From Methanobacteriota archaeon (GTDB lineage Archaea; Thermoplasmatota; Poseidoniia; Poseidoniales; Thalassarchaeaceae), in NCBI GenBank assembly GCA_002722735.1, contig PBMR01000012.1, forward strand, positions 1 through 58,966: DNA of 58,966 bases, read 5' to 3'. The translations under genes were made by a program, and so were the position numbers. Below, one piece after another: positions 34,079 to 45,500 of the stretch. Every line of letters starts with the position of its first letter. Position 1 is the first letter of the stretch. Below the pieces are notes generated by a model, which was given only the letters and a program-made list of their open reading frames with translations, was not told the origin of the DNA and did no database searches.

Positions 34079-35014
34079 ATGGGCACGTTGTTGCTGTCTT
34101 CCCGAGAGGACATAGCTTCAATGAGCCTTCTCGTGGCGGTGAGGGAACTGGGAGGGTGGGGACAGCCCGAGCAATTGCCTCATGGTACCGTTTTCAGGCA
34201 CAATCGTCGTGATGTAGACCTCCTTCTAATCGATGAACTCCACATTTACGCTGATGACATCGATGCTGCCCACGAATCACTCACTGGCTCCGATGTTTCC
34301 GAGGTCTTGGTACTATCGAGGCATGTCTCAGTCAGCAAGACCCCCTCCCTAACTCTACACGCCATAGGGGTCCCGGGAGAAACCCCCCACGGAGACCGAG
34401 GGCAAGCGGGGGGCATCAAAGGAAGAATCGTACCCCCTTCTCCCAGGTTTGGGGCTCTATTCAGAACCATGTCTGCCTTAGCAGTCGACCGGGGGCTGGA
34501 TGAGAAGTACGATCTGACCATGGAGACAACTCACCATGGTCCTGTGCTCACTAGCCCAACCCTCTACATTGAGATAGGCTCGACTCCCGATCAGTGGGGC
34601 GATGAACGAGCCGCTAAGGTCTGGGCAGACACTCTTTCGACATGCCTCGGTCTTTCAGGAAGCAATCAAGTGGGATCGTGGAAAGGGAGTGGAGACGTGA
34701 TGATTGGGCTCGGCGGAGGCCACTATGCCCCTCGACACAGGTCCGTAATTTCCCAGTCGGACGTGTGGGTCGGACATCTTCTAGCCAATTACGCGCTCTC
34801 TTTCGACGAGCAGACAATGGAAGAAGGACTGCCCCATGGCTCGTGGAGGCACGCCGTCACCATGGCCATAGAGTCAACGAGGATTGCATTTCCCGGTGGT
34901 AGCGTGTTTGCTCATCTGGATAGAAAGTCGTTCAAGGGGTGGCAGAGGCAGGCGCTCGCATCCCTTCTCTCCGAATTCGATGTTCCCCTCCGTCGGGGGA
35001 AGCAGATTCTTTGA
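34079..35014 (+). CDS. dtdA: D-aminoacyl-tRNA deacylase, DtdA (GEK1) type
   Basis: This enzyme hydrolyses D-aminoacyl-tRNAs and so protects translation; this form is found in archaea and plants. The start MGTLLLSSREDIASMSL matches the family opening. It has the LSRHVSVSKTPSLTLHAIG region, the conserved TMETTHHGPVLTSPTLYIEI with two His, and the hallmark GLGGGHYAPRH. It is 311 residues from the ATG at 34079. An in-frame upstream ATG at 34022 would overlap the divergent gene and add residues that do not look like the family. The downstream proline dehydrogenase starts 43 bases after its stop. Confidence 0.92.
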   Translation: MGTLLLSSREDIASMSLLVAVRELGGWGQPEQLPHGTVFRHNRRDVDLLLIDELHIYADDIDAAHESLTGSDVSEVLVLSRHVSVSKTPSLTLHAIGVPGETPHGDRGQAGGIKGRIVPPSPRFGALFRTMSALAVDRGLDEKYDLTMETTHHGPVLTSPTLYIEIGSTPDQWGDERAAKVWADTLSTCLGLSGSNQVGSWKGSGDVMIGLGGGHYAPRHRSVISQSDVWVGHLLANYALSFDEQTMEEGLPHGSWRHAVTMAIESTRIAFPGGSVFAHLDRKSFKGWQRQALASLLSEFDVPLRRGKQIL

Positions 35015-35057
35015 ACCCCGCAATCGTCAAGTCTCTCCTCGCCCTGTCAGTCTTTGG

Positions 35058-36032
35058 ATGGGACTCATTGGCAGCTCGATCGTCAGACTGCTACCACTCG
35101 CGCCAAGGTTCGTAGTACGTTGGGTTGCAAACCGCTATGTGGCCGGTGAAACCCTCGACCATGCCCTGAGTGTGATAAGGGAAATTGACTCACAGGGAGC
35201 ATGCTTCACTGTCGATGTATTGGGGGAGGAGATCAGTTCCCTTGACGAGACACACTTCTTCATCCGCGAGTACGAAGCCGTCTTAGATGCCATTGCCGAC
35301 CATAATATTGATGCTAATATCTCAATCAAACCCACTGCTTTCGGTTTGCTAGTTGACCTAGGGGCGGCGCTCGACAATATCGAGGGAATCATACGCAAGG
35401 CCTCTGAGCACGATATTTTCGTCCGCCTCGACATGGAGGACAGCAGGGTCACCCAAGCCACCATTGACGTCCTCCACTCCATGCACGAACGCGGCCTCTC
35501 AAACGTCGGAGTAGCCATTCAGGGTAGGCTGCATCGAACGTTGGACGATATTTCGACCATCACTGCTTCACTTGGTCCGGATGCCGACCTAAGGGTGTGC
35601 AAGGGGATTTACCTAGAGCCGTCCGACATATCTCAAACTGATTACAAGAGTATTGTCAAGGCCACCAACGATGCCATTGACGCGGCAATTGAAGGCGGCG
35701 CCTACGTTGCAATCGCCTCTCATGACGACCCAGTGATCGAACATTCCTTACAGTCCGTTTCCTCAGCCGGCATGGGCCCGGGAATCGATGACCCTCGCCC
35801 GAATGCCCCCACTAGGGGGGCCGGTAAGGGCCCTGGTTACGAGTTCCAGTTCCTCCTCGGGGTCCGGGGAGACGTGAGAAGATCCCTGGCAAAGAAGGGT
35901 CACAGGACTCGAGTGTACCTTCCCTATGGGGTTCGCTGGTACGAGTACAGCATGCGCAGGCTGAGGGAGAATCCCGAGGTTGCAATCCACATCACCAAGG
36001 CCCTGTTATTGCCATGGAAAAATCGAAGATAG
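35058..36032 (+). CDS. Proline dehydrogenase (PRODH domain)
   Basis: This is an FAD-dependent enzyme oxidising proline to pyrroline-5-carboxylate, the first step of proline breakdown. The barrel motifs are present: FTVDVLGEEISSLDE, NISIKPTAFGLLVD, VRLDMEDSRVTQATIDVL, GVAIQGRLHRTLDDI, LRVCKGIYLEP, YVAIASHDDPVIEHSL, the FQFLLGVRGD segment and the C-terminal hallmark VYLPYGVRWYEYSMRRLREN. Length is 324 residues from the ATG at 35058; the frame opens earlier (34884) but that region overlaps dtdA and has no family similarity. There is no P5C dehydrogenase in the window. It abuts the convergent zinc-finger gene (stops at 36032/36033). Confidence 0.93.
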   Translation: MGLIGSSIVRLLPLAPRFVVRWVANRYVAGETLDHALSVIREIDSQGACFTVDVLGEEISSLDETHFFIREYEAVLDAIADHNIDANISIKPTAFGLLVDLGAALDNIEGIIRKASEHDIFVRLDMEDSRVTQATIDVLHSMHERGLSNVGVAIQGRLHRTLDDISTITASLGPDADLRVCKGIYLEPSDISQTDYKSIVKATNDAIDAAIEGGAYVAIASHDDPVIEHSLQSVSSAGMGPGIDDPRPNAPTRGAGKGPGYEFQFLLGVRGDVRRSLAKKGHRTRVYLPYGVRWYEYSMRRLRENPEVAIHITKALLLPWKNRR

Positions 36033-36629
36033 TCACCACTCGGGGGGCTGCAAGTAGATTCTGCGAACCTCGCCAGCCATCCTGCTGCCCGTCAGTGTTC
36101 GACCCCTCCCAGTGTGTAGTCCCCTTATCCTCCAATTCTTTCCATCAACGTCCATTATCGAGCCGCAAGAGAAGACTTTGTCTGGCTCGCACTCTATTTT
36201 TGTTGACTTACTGACTTCTCCGTGGTTCATAGTAATCCGAACAATTGACCTATCTGTCCTCGTAGCCCACATGGAATTGATCTCAATGGCCCCAAGGCTC
36301 GTCGCTGGCCTTGAGTGCGAGTCATCAATCCTGGTGACGCACCAAGTCATCTCGTCGTGCTCAAACAGGTCCCCAACGGCTATCGTCTCGTCGTCATCGA
36401 CTTCAATTGCTGCAGACACGCTCCCTCTGCCATCCGATAGCGTTGCCTTGATTCGGACGGCCCGTGGTGGTCTAATCTGCAAGGTATGGACATGCCCACA
36501 GTCCAAGCATCTCACTAGGAAGTCATCCCCTTCCCCCCTCTGGCTCCTCCTCATGACATCATGCTCGGATTGCCCCAAGCACTCAGGACAAATCGCAATC
36601 GTCTCTACCGGGGAATCCTCGTCCTGCAC
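36033..36629 (-). CDS. HVO_0476-like zinc-finger protein
   Basis: This 198-residue protein has an N-terminal zinc ribbon with two CxxC pairs (ICPECLG and VRCLDCGHVHT). A beta-rich domain follows (VRIKATLSDGRGSVSAAIEV, TIAVGDLFEHDEMTWCVTRI, NSMWATRTDRSIVRITM), the layout of the archaeal HVO_0476 zinc-finger family. Its role is not established; nucleic acid or protein binding is likely. The start is GTG at 36629, one base after the stop of the subtilase gene, so it lies last in a leftward operon of three. It converges with proline dehydrogenase without a gap. Confidence 0.8.
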   Translation of the reverse strand: MQDEDSPVETIAICPECLGQSEHDVMRRSQRGEGDDFLVRCLDCGHVHTLQIRPPRAVRIKATLSDGRGSVSAAIEVDDDETIAVGDLFEHDEMTWCVTRIDDSHSRPATSLGAIEINSMWATRTDRSIVRITMNHGEVSKSTKIECEPDKVFSCGSIMDVDGKNWRIRGLHTGRGRTLTGSRMAGEVRRIYLQPPEW

Positions 36630-36630
36630 G

Positions 36631-37953
36631 TCACGGCCGGGAAATGCTAGCGACTTGAATCCATCCTAGGGTGGATGATTGAAGGGAGACGCGCATGAGA
36701 GCCGCTCGTGAACCGGAGGAAGGGGGCGACGAGTCAGCATCCATGCGAGCATCTCCTGCTCGTGAATTGTCCCCGGAGACGTCTGCTACCTGCCCTCCCA
36801 TTGAGCTAATGAGGTGGTCGACTCTCAAGTGGCCATAGCCATAGTAGTCGTCGTGCTCCGACTGCCCCTCCTTCATCTGCGAGTTCTCCTTGATCATCGA
36901 CTTGACGTTCTGAATGGCCGTCCTGCCCGAGGACTCCCCCCTCTGCAATTCGGTATTGTGCTCCAGAAGCAGGGCAATCGCACCGCTCATCCATGCCGTC
37001 GCAGCCGAAGTTCCGCTTGACCATCCCCACCAAGCTTCGTTGCCGACCCCAGTGGCCATCAGGACGGGAACCTCGTGCCCCGGGGCAACGACCTCTGGCT
37101 TCATGTCGGGATCCTCCCGGGGTAGAATTGGATTTGGCCAGAGTCTACCATTGTTGTCCCCTTTGGAACTCCCAACCCAAATCCCACCATCTCTGGTGAT
37201 CCCACCAACGCAGATTACGTCCTCCACCGATCCGGGAGATTCGACGTCTCCATCGTCGTCCTGACCGTCATTACCGGCCGCTGCAATCACAAAAACACCG
37301 TTGTCGAGCGCATCCTCCACTGACTGCTCTAGCGAATCTGTGGTGAAGAACCCAGAACCGACCCCCTGATCCCCCCCAAGGCTGAGTGAGATTATGTCGG
37401 CCCCTTCCTCGACGCACCAGTCGACCGATTCAGAGACGTATTGGTCACTACCCACTCCCTCCTCGTCAATGGCCTTAGCGACTAGCAATCCGACCCCCCT
37501 CGCCCCTCCTTCGAAACTGCCGTCGGCCACTATAATTCCTGCCATCGCGGTACCGTGCCCCTCATCATCGTAGGGTTCTGCTGCTTGGTTGACAGCGTCT
37601 CTCCAACCGAGCAGTACGATGTGATTCAGATCCGGGTGGCCTAGATCTATTCCTGAGTCAACGATGCACATCACAACCCCTCTGCCATCGAGGCCGCCGG
37701 CATCGTTCATTCCCGTCAACTCACGATACTCGTCTTCCCAGGCTAGCAAGGCTGCAGGAGGGCCCCCTAGAACTGTTCCATCAGATTCTGTCCAGAGGTA
37801 CAGGATTCCTATGGCGGAAGCGAGCAACAGGACAAGAGCCACGCTGACAACTATCACCGTTCCTAGCGCATCGTCCATAACGAGGCGGGGATGGTCCCAC
37901 TCGGAAGCATCCTGTGCCTCATTGACATCGAGGCCTTCGTCCTGTCCCCCCAT
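36631..37953 (-). CDS. Membrane-anchored subtilisin-like serine protease (S8)
   Basis: This 440-residue protease has one transmembrane segment near the N-terminus (about 31-54, VIVVSVALVLLLASAIGILYL). Most of the protein follows outside the membrane. The catalytic triad is complete: D99 in MCIVDSGIDLGHPDL, H133 in EGHGTAMAGI and S316 in GTSAATAWMSGA, with the oxyanion N228 in AAAGNDG. There is little space for a classic inhibitor prodomain between the membrane span and the catalytic domain (about 40 residues). A Ser/Asp-rich tail of about 60 residues ends the protein. The ATG at 37953 with GGAAGGAGAG in front is chosen over TTG 37965. It lies between a membrane zinc-ribbon gene and a zinc-finger gene in one operon. 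Confidence 0.92.
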   Translation of the reverse strand: MGGQDEGLDVNEAQDASEWDHPRLVMDDALGTVIVVSVALVLLLASAIGILYLWTESDGTVLGGPPAALLAWEDEYRELTGMNDAGGLDGRGVVMCIVDSGIDLGHPDLNHIVLLGWRDAVNQAAEPYDDEGHGTAMAGIIVADGSFEGGARGVGLLVAKAIDEEGVGSDQYVSESVDWCVEEGADIISLSLGGDQGVGSGFFTTDSLEQSVEDALDNGVFVIAAAGNDGQDDDGDVESPGSVEDVICVGGITRDGGIWVGSSKGDNNGRLWPNPILPREDPDMKPEVVAPGHEVPVLMATGVGNEAWWGWSSGTSAATAWMSGAIALLLEHNTELQRGESSGRTAIQNVKSMIKENSQMKEGQSEHDDYYGYGHLRVDHLISSMGGQVADVSGDNSRAGDARMDADSSPPSSGSRAALMRVSLQSSTLGWIQVASISRP

Positions 37954-38016
37954 CTCTCCTTCCAACAGAATCTCCCTACTTTGAATTCCTTCGATAGAGG
38001 CGCCGATAGTCGAACT

Positions 38017-39174
38017 TCACCACGCTTCGACTCTGCCAAAGTGACTCCCTGCGGGCGTGCTCGAACCGCAATTGGCACAGATGACTCTAGTTGGAATCCT
38101 CGTTTCGCATTTGTCACAGCTAGCTCCCGGTTGACCCACGCCTATGCAATCCCCTATGGAACATGGTACTTGGACTCCACTTTTGGCCGATCGAATTGCA
38201 GCCGTCTCCTGATTGCAAACCGGGCACCTTCCCTGCTCATCGCCAATCTTAACCACACTCTCTCCAGCCACTTCCCTCGCCCTGAACGTCTGAATCCTAT
38301 CCTCGGCACCGCCCAGCATGAACTGTGGGAACCAGAGGATGTTAAGGAATACAATCACGGAAAGTATGCCTGTCAGGGCGTATGTGCCCACTAGTGGGTA
38401 GCTGAGATCCAAATCGCCAGGACTAGGTGAGATTGCGTGTGACCCAGACCAAGAGCTGATGTTCAATAGCACCATCCAAAATGCCAAGGCGGTGCTCCAA
38501 GCCTTGAGGCTATGATCTTTCCAAGCTCTCTGGAAGACTCTTGGATCGGGGTGCGAATGCCGTTCTTGAACGTGTATGTCCCGGGTTTCCACAACAGCCC
38601 GATGGACGACGAAGACCGCTAGGAAGAGTAGGACTAGGTTCACGGTGATGACCCAAACCCACTGTGCTGCTTCGGCACCAAATGGGAAGTCTGGGGACTC
38701 AGCGTGAGCCTTGAGATAACCCGCTTGCACGAAAATCACCCCAATCAGCAGATATGCCATATTCTCCCTCATTATCGGGTATCTCATCCACAACATCGAA
38801 ATCACCCCAACCCAGCAGATGATAGATAGGAGGGCGAGGATGAGGGTGAGGTCCCCCATGTGCAGGAAGCCACTGTCTTGGCCGAAGATTCCAGATCTGT
38901 TGTAGTCACCTCCACCTGAGAGCTCACCTATGCCAAGATCCCATGCGCCAAGCACATAACCGAGGATTGCGATTACGAGCATCACCGACTCGGTGGTGCT
39001 CCAGTACCTACGCGAAAGGCTGGCATGGTAGGCGCACTCGGTCACAAGCCCGTCCAGGGGGCTCAGTCTGGCACTGAGTTTCGAGAGTGTTGGGTTGCGT
39101 GGGTAGTCACTCAACCTGGGCATATCGTGAGGCGGTGCCGGAACACCCGACTCCCCCCCTACCTCCTCCTGCAT
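38017..39174 (-). CDS. Membrane protein with about six spans and a C-terminal double zinc ribbon
   Basis: This is a protein of about 386 residues. After a soluble N-terminus of about 65 residues come about six hydrophobic spans (for example ESVMLVIAILGYVLGAWDLG, LTLILALLSIICWVGVISML, WVWVITVNLVLLFLAVFVVH, YALTGILSVIVFLNILWFPQ). The cytoplasmic tail contains zinc-ribbon Cys pairs (CPVC; CSIGDC; CDKCETRI; ICANCGSS). I do not recognise the family. The ATG at 39174 keeps the gene clear of tRNA-Ser; longer in-frame starts would run into that tRNA. It is the first gene of a leftward operon with the subtilase (64 bases between stop and next start), so a link with membrane proteolysis is possible (inference). 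Confidence 0.72.
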   Translation of the reverse strand: MQEEVGGESGVPAPPHDMPRLSDYPRNPTLSKLSARLSPLDGLVTECAYHASLSRRYWSTTESVMLVIAILGYVLGAWDLGIGELSGGGDYNRSGIFGQDSGFLHMGDLTLILALLSIICWVGVISMLWMRYPIMRENMAYLLIGVIFVQAGYLKAHAESPDFPFGAEAAQWVWVITVNLVLLFLAVFVVHRAVVETRDIHVQERHSHPDPRVFQRAWKDHSLKAWSTALAFWMVLLNISSWSGSHAISPSPGDLDLSYPLVGTYALTGILSVIVFLNILWFPQFMLGGAEDRIQTFRAREVAGESVVKIGDEQGRCPVCNQETAAIRSAKSGVQVPCSIGDCIGVGQPGASCDKCETRIPTRVICANCGSSTPAGSHFGRVEAW

Positions 39175-39251
39175 GCCGCTTGAGGGACAAGCACACCGAA
39201 TAAGTCCCGCGCCGACGAGATTCACCATACGTCGTAACTCTGGGATAATTG

Positions 39252-39338
39252 TGGCGCCGAGGGCGAGATTTGAACTCGCGCGGGAAAGATCCCACGGGCT
39301 TTCCAGGCCCGCGCAATACCGGGCTATGCGACCTCGGC
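39252..39338 (-). tRNA. tRNA-Ser (GGA), 3' CCA encoded
   Basis: On the minus strand the acceptor GCCGAGG (39338-39332) pairs with CCTCGGC (39262-39256), then discriminator G and CCA. The anticodon loop CTGGAAA gives GGA. A long variable arm (TGGGATCTTTCCC) marks it as a class II tRNA, consistent with serine. Confidence 0.95.
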
Positions 39339-39445
39339 TCGGTGAGCCCAACCGCCTCCCTGTTTTCACCATGACGTTCGCGACACAGAAATGGATGGCG
39401 AACACCCGCCACGATTATACAGGCCACGCCGGACAGCGCTGCGCC

Positions 39446-39520
39446 GCCACTGTGGCTTAGAGGTATAGCGTCGCCTTGGTAAGGCGAAGGTCGGGGGTTC
39501 GATTCCCCCCAGTGGCTCCA
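39446..39520 (+). tRNA. tRNA-Thr (GGT), 3' CCA encoded
   Basis: Acceptor GCCACTG (39446-39452) pairs with CAGTGGC (39510-39516), followed by discriminator T and CCA. The anticodon stem TCGCC/GGCGA holds loop TTGGTAA with GGT. The T arm GGGGG/CCCCC encloses TTCGATT. It is divergent from tRNA-Ser, 107 bases apart. Confidence 0.95.
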
Positions 39521-39550
39521 CCGCCCTCTTGGCCCTCTTCCATTGGACAG

Positions 39551-39559
39551 ATTGATAAC
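39551..39559 (+). promoter_or_regulatory. TATA box for the 2,415-residue surface protein
   Basis: ATTGATAAC is centred about 27 bases before the ATG at 39583. This suggests a leaderless transcript just after tRNA-Thr. Confidence 0.4.
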
Positions 39560-39582
39560 CCAACCAAGCGCCACCACGCGTT

Positions 39583-42500
39583 ATGCCTACCAACCGCAGC
39601 AGACTCGCCGGAGTACTAGCCCTCCTGATGATCTTGACTCCCCTCACCAGTGCTGACGTATCTCCCTGGGCTGGCCCCGATGTAGTCAGTAGTGATGGGG
39701 ACGCTACGGTTGTGACGGCTTTCAGGCTTCCAGGAAACTCGACGGTCATGGATGGCTGGCTCCACGTAACAAATACCCCTCTGGCGACCTCAACTGACTC
39801 GGGCATCGTGTGGGACGAGATAGATTTGGACTCAGGCTACATGCTGGGATCCGAGTTGAACAGCGACGGGCACCTAATGCTTCAGGACGATGGCACACGC
39901 TCGAACGTCAGCGACTTCAACGTCGGCGAAATCCAAGTCACTCTGAACTCCGCATACAAATACTCCCCGGGATGGAGGCATGTGTTCGTCAAAGCCGAGG
40001 TGGCTAATCTCTCTGCCTGTGGTGGGGATCATGGCACTTATCTCAGCCATGGATTCGACGATGACTTCGATCAGTCCCTAGACGCGGAAGAGACTGTTGA
40101 AACCCTATACTACTGCGATACCTTCGCCAATGGGGATTCCGTCACATCCCTGACAATCAATAGTTCAGGGGACGGCTACGCCGTAGGAAACCTGTCCGGA
40201 CAACCAGCACAAGGTGACAATGGTTCTGGATTCTCCGGGTCCTACATCATCAGCTCGGGAATAGAGAGCATCACCGTCGATGATGGGGGCACTAACTACG
40301 ACATCAACGACACAATGGTGATTCAATGCCAGACGCCCTGTGGATCCGGTGCTGCTGCATCGATTGCCTCAGTGGACAGCAACGGCACGATCCTTTCGAT
40401 CTCCGTGGACGACTCCGGATCGGGATACACCCCCGACAACAATATCGGCATTGGGTTCCAGCAAGGTTCCTCTGGCCACGGCGCATCTCTCTCCGAGCAA
40501 CTCGGATCGTCCGGCCCCATACACTCGGCCGAGATATCCGACGGGGGCAGTAACTACACGTCTCCCCCGACAATCGTCATCAGTGACTCAAGTGGCTCGG
40601 GAGGCCTGATTACAGCAACTTTGGGTGCTCATTACGAGTATAATGTCGACGTAACCTCCGTTGCTGCTGGGGGGGATTGCCCGGAAGCGGGGTACGAGGT
40701 CACTTCCGGCCTCGATGTGGACGGAAATCGGAACCTCGACGCCTCTGAGATTGAGGAGACCCTCTACCTTTGCCACCAATCGAAGATCTGGCAAGCGACC
40801 ACCTTCTCTGATCTCAACGGCTCGATCTATGGGGACGAGCAGACGCTGGCGCATGGGGTTGTGCCCTCTTCTGCCCACCAGGGCGTCGTCGCAGCCGGGA
40901 CCTTTCCCGGCAGCCCTGTCCCAGCGGGAACCGAGAGTTACTTGCTCATCCCTTCCGTCTCAGTCCCTAGGTCCGAGTACATCAACGGGTACACCCTAAA
41001 ATTCCATCACTGGTACCATTTGGACAGCAACGCCTCCGGCGGGGGCGACGGGGCCTGGGTGGAGTACAGAACCGAGTCCCAGGGGGAGTGGGGCAACTGG
41101 ACCTACATCGAGCCAGAGGGGGGCTATCCGAGCACGATGTCCACAGACGCTCCCACGCCCAACGGCGCCACCACCCCCGTCCCGGTATTCGCCTCCCCAA
41201 CTTACAGCGGTTGGGTGGAGAGTAACGTCTCCCTCTCGTCCATCGGAGGGATTGAGGACGCTGACGAACTGCAGTTCAGGTTCCAGATATGGACTCACCC
41301 GAATGCCTCCAATGAGAGGCCCGGTTGGTTCCTTGACAACATCAGGTTCAACAACGATGGGGTCTATGTCGGTGTCTGGCACCACGGCTGCTACACACTG
41401 ACGGCCCCGTCATGCCAGTACAGTTCCGATGCCTACGGGTCACTGGAGCGCACCATCGACCTCAGCGGGACCAACTCCACCTCGAAGATAGAGGTCGACA
41501 TGGAGTGGGACCTCGAGGGATCGTCCTATGACAACGCATGCGTGGAACTCTCGCTGGGTAGCGGGTGGGCGGACATCTCGTCGTCGACCAGCGACACGAC
41601 CGCAGACTGCTCTGCGAGGTCCGGCCCAATCCCCGGCAACGGGTACACCGCAGCCAACGGGGTGTCCTACACCGACCAGAGCTACGACTTCAGAACAGTC
41701 TCCATGGACATTCCGAGCGGCTTCCAGGACCAGTCCTCCGTTGACTTCAGAATAGTGGTTGACACAAATGCCTGCTGCACGGGCTATGGGGGCAGCTACC
41801 CATCAGATAACAGGGAGGGCCTGACGTTGTCAGAGATCCGAGTCGTTGACCACAACGGCAACGTGCTCTTCATCGACGGGATCGACAACTCCTCGACAAT
41901 GAGTCACTCGGGGCTGCCCGATGCCCAAGGAAGCCCCTCTCCAGATGACTGGGGCTTCTTCACCTTGCTGAAAGGGCAACAGAGCAGTTCGAGAAACTTC
42001 GAGGATGCCAACGCGAACGCACCAACCGTCAGCGACGCTGACGGTTGGTCCCGAGCCACCACGATGAACTCAGGCTCTTGCACCGATGACAAGTGCAAGT
42101 TCACGCTCAATCGGGTGACACAGAACTCTGGCCCTCCCTCCACGTCCTCCTTCCCATACGCCTACGGGATCGGGTTCTCGGGAAACTACCAGTCTTACAT
42201 CACCGAGGCTAGGCTAATCTCCCCCTGGTACGACATCTCCGCGAATGGCACATCCTACCTCACCTTCGACCACTGGTCCTGCTCGGAGGTCAGCTGGGAC
42301 GGGGGTGCCGTCTTCATCAAGGTCAACAACGGCTCCTGGCAGCACTTCGACCCGGGAAACTGGTACACTAGCAACATCTACACCGGAGCGGGCCACAACC
42401 TCGCCGGCAAGAGTGCCTTCGGTACCGACCACTGCACTGGCACTGCATCCAGCGGGACATGGACCTCGAACAGCGACATGACCAACATGGTCGCAAGCCT

Positions 42501-45500
42501 GGCAAACTACAGGAACGACTCTGTCAGATTCAAGTTCGCGTTCGGCTCCGACGCAATCTGGAGCCTGGCTGGCTGGTTCATCGACAACGCCGGAGTGAGG
42601 ATCGCGAACTACGGCGAGATGGGTCACTGGCTGAGTCCCCCCATACCAATCAGCAGTGCCTCGAAGTTCAACCTCGGATTCATCGATATCGACGCGGAGA
42701 TGGTCGATGGTGCTTGGATACGCGGAAGCATCCTCGAGTCAGACACGGGCAATGCTATCCCTGGATTCTCAAACCTCTCCTTCCCAATCAGCCTTGCCGG
42801 GATTGATGCTCAGGCCAATCCCGACATCAGGCTGAAGATTCACATGATGACCGACGATCCCGAGGTCTCGCCCCTCCTCAGGCAGGTCTACATCGGCGGC
42901 GATAGGATTCTGAGTGCTGGCTCGGGATACAACGGCTGGGACTACAGCTCTGGTATCGAGGTCATCGACGATCTCCTCAATGCCACTGTGATTTCTGGCA
43001 CTATCGTATCGGACTACACTCACTCCTCGCGCCCGATAAAGAGCGTGACCATCAAGGGGAACATTTCCAGTGGTGTGGTCGTAACCATTACAGACGCGCA
43101 GGGAAACTCACTCGGCTCGACCTCCAGACTTGGGACCATAGAGTTCAGTACCCCGCAGACCGGCTACGGAGCTTCGGTCTCCCTCCCCACCAATGGCTGG
43201 ATCGACGTTCTCCGGATCTCTTCCAAATTCGCTGATCCCGCCTCAAATCCATCGATAGACATCCTCAATGACGGATCCTCGGAGTGGGGCTTCCCCCTCA
43301 ATGACGGCTACGGGCACTTTGGATGGCAATCGTTGTTCTCGACCCCTGACAATCAACATGCGAGAAGCATTACCCTCGATCTTGATGGTTCCAACTCCGA
43401 GACTCTCTTCGTTAGGATCCCGGATTCGGCCTCCGTGACGTCGGGCCTCATCACAATCTCCCCCGATGCGGATGGTTTCGAGGCCCCCGTATTTCTGTCA
43501 GTCGCAGGCTCATCCGTCACCGGAGGCAGTGGGAATTCGCCCTTCTTAAGCCAGCTGAGCCAAGGCCAGATATCCGGAATAGGTCTCATGAGCGCCTCAC
43601 ACACCGATTCGGATACAGGCAGACAGTGGCTTGAGGTTCCAATCGAGGTCAGTTCAGGATCAGCGCAGACCGTCTCCCTAACCAGCATGGGAATCGGCTA
43701 CCTGATCTTCGAGAACGTGTCCGGACTGGGCCCCTCAATCGCCTCCTACCACGAAACCCATACCAGCGATGACCCGCCGCCAGAGGAGTTGGCTATTCCC
43801 CTCAGCGTCACCTCTGACTATGGATCCATCACCATAGACGGCTCGGTGATATATGATTACATGATCGTGAATCGGGAATTCTCCGTGCCGAATACCCTCT
43901 ACCCCGACGGCGAGATGATTGAGATAGTGACCAGCCACCACCACCTATACGGCAATGCGAACATCGCGGACATCTCCCTCACCGGCACCGCCTCGGACGG
44001 AAACTCTCTGTCCTTCCATGTTCAGAACACTGCCGATGGACTGTGGGGCTCGGGGATTCTCTTCTCGCAATCTTCGGGCAGCGAATTGGCCCCACTGGAT
44101 GAGGGAATGAGCTTCATCGAGGAGTCGACCCACAGTGACGGCTACACCGACATCGTGGTGCATTGGTTCTTCGAAGTGGGATGGAATTGGGACGATGTCG
44201 ATACCATCTTCTGGCAGGCTAGGGCTTACGACGATACGGGGGAGACCTTCAGGACTGCGTCCGCCCGAAGCGGCGAATCCGGTAAAAACGCCATCGAGAA
44301 CGACCTGCAGATCGACTCCTTCACAGTCAGGGACCAGCAGGGCAGACTCATTTCAAACATCTACGACACGGTTTTCTACCCATTCCATATTCTTGAGGGG
44401 GGCGAGTTGAACATCAGCGGAACCGTCAGATTCCAGGATTCCACTGACACTCGTCCGGGCGCATCTGACTACTCCGTGGCCTTGAACCTCTCTAGCAGCG
44501 TCTATTTCCTGCAAAGTGGCGATGACGGCACATTCTCAGGAGTTGTGACCTCTCCTTCCGGTATCAGCGACATGCTCCTCTCGCCCATCATGATCTCAGT
44601 GGGCCCGCAGGGAGCCTCCGGAGCGCAGGATGTCACGGGAATGCCTCCATCGATCGAGGTTGCCGTCGACACCAGCCCCCCTGTAGCCGGTCCACTAGAG
44701 GTCAATACACCCGTTGGGCTTCAGAATGTGGATGGGATGGTCGTTGACCCAACAACACCATTCTCCCCCTACATCACCATATCGGAGTACGAGGCGAGGG
44801 GAGAGTTACTGACTCTGAGGTACTGGAGGACCGGCGTCGATGATTCCAATGACGACGACATCCCTGATGAGGAAGAGTACCAGTCACAAGACATGATCCT
44901 GAGTGCGGGCCTGACCGGCCAACAGCAGGTCCATTTCTCTGGCATCGACGTCTCTGCCCTCAACAACGAGCCCATATACCTCTACATCGAAGGCACGGAC
45001 TGGGCCGGCCTCAGCTTCCAGGATGGTGGCACTGGGGGTGGATTCGGTGCCCAAAACGCCTGGGCTAGGGTCGAGGTGGCAGTCGACGAGCCCACTGAGT
45101 TTGCGGGAATCGGAATCGGAACGGGCTCAGGTGCGAACTCGGCCTTCGACCTTGACAGGTTGACTCAGGACAGCATAGACTACTATCTTGTTCCCGGGAA
45201 AATTCACACCTTCTCCGTCAGGATAGACGAGCCAAACGGCTTCCACACCATCGACAACATCACCGTGATGCTGTGCGGATACGGGGAGAATCTCGGGATG
45301 CTCTCCTACGCCCCATACTCCGAGACACTATGGAGTCCCGATGACAGCATGCTCACTCCCATTAGCGCACAGACCGAGCAGGTCGCGGGCTCCGTGACCG
45401 AGTTGCAACTTGGCTTCATACTGTCGTGGGACTTCCCATTTACCGTCGATGACTATGACTGCAAGCCCAGGGTTACCGTGGAGGACAACCTCGTGTCGAT

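Noticed and set aside
39175-39405. A longer N-terminus for the six-span zinc-ribbon protein
   Set aside because: It would run through the tRNA-Ser gene and adds Arg/Gly-rich sequence without protein-like features.
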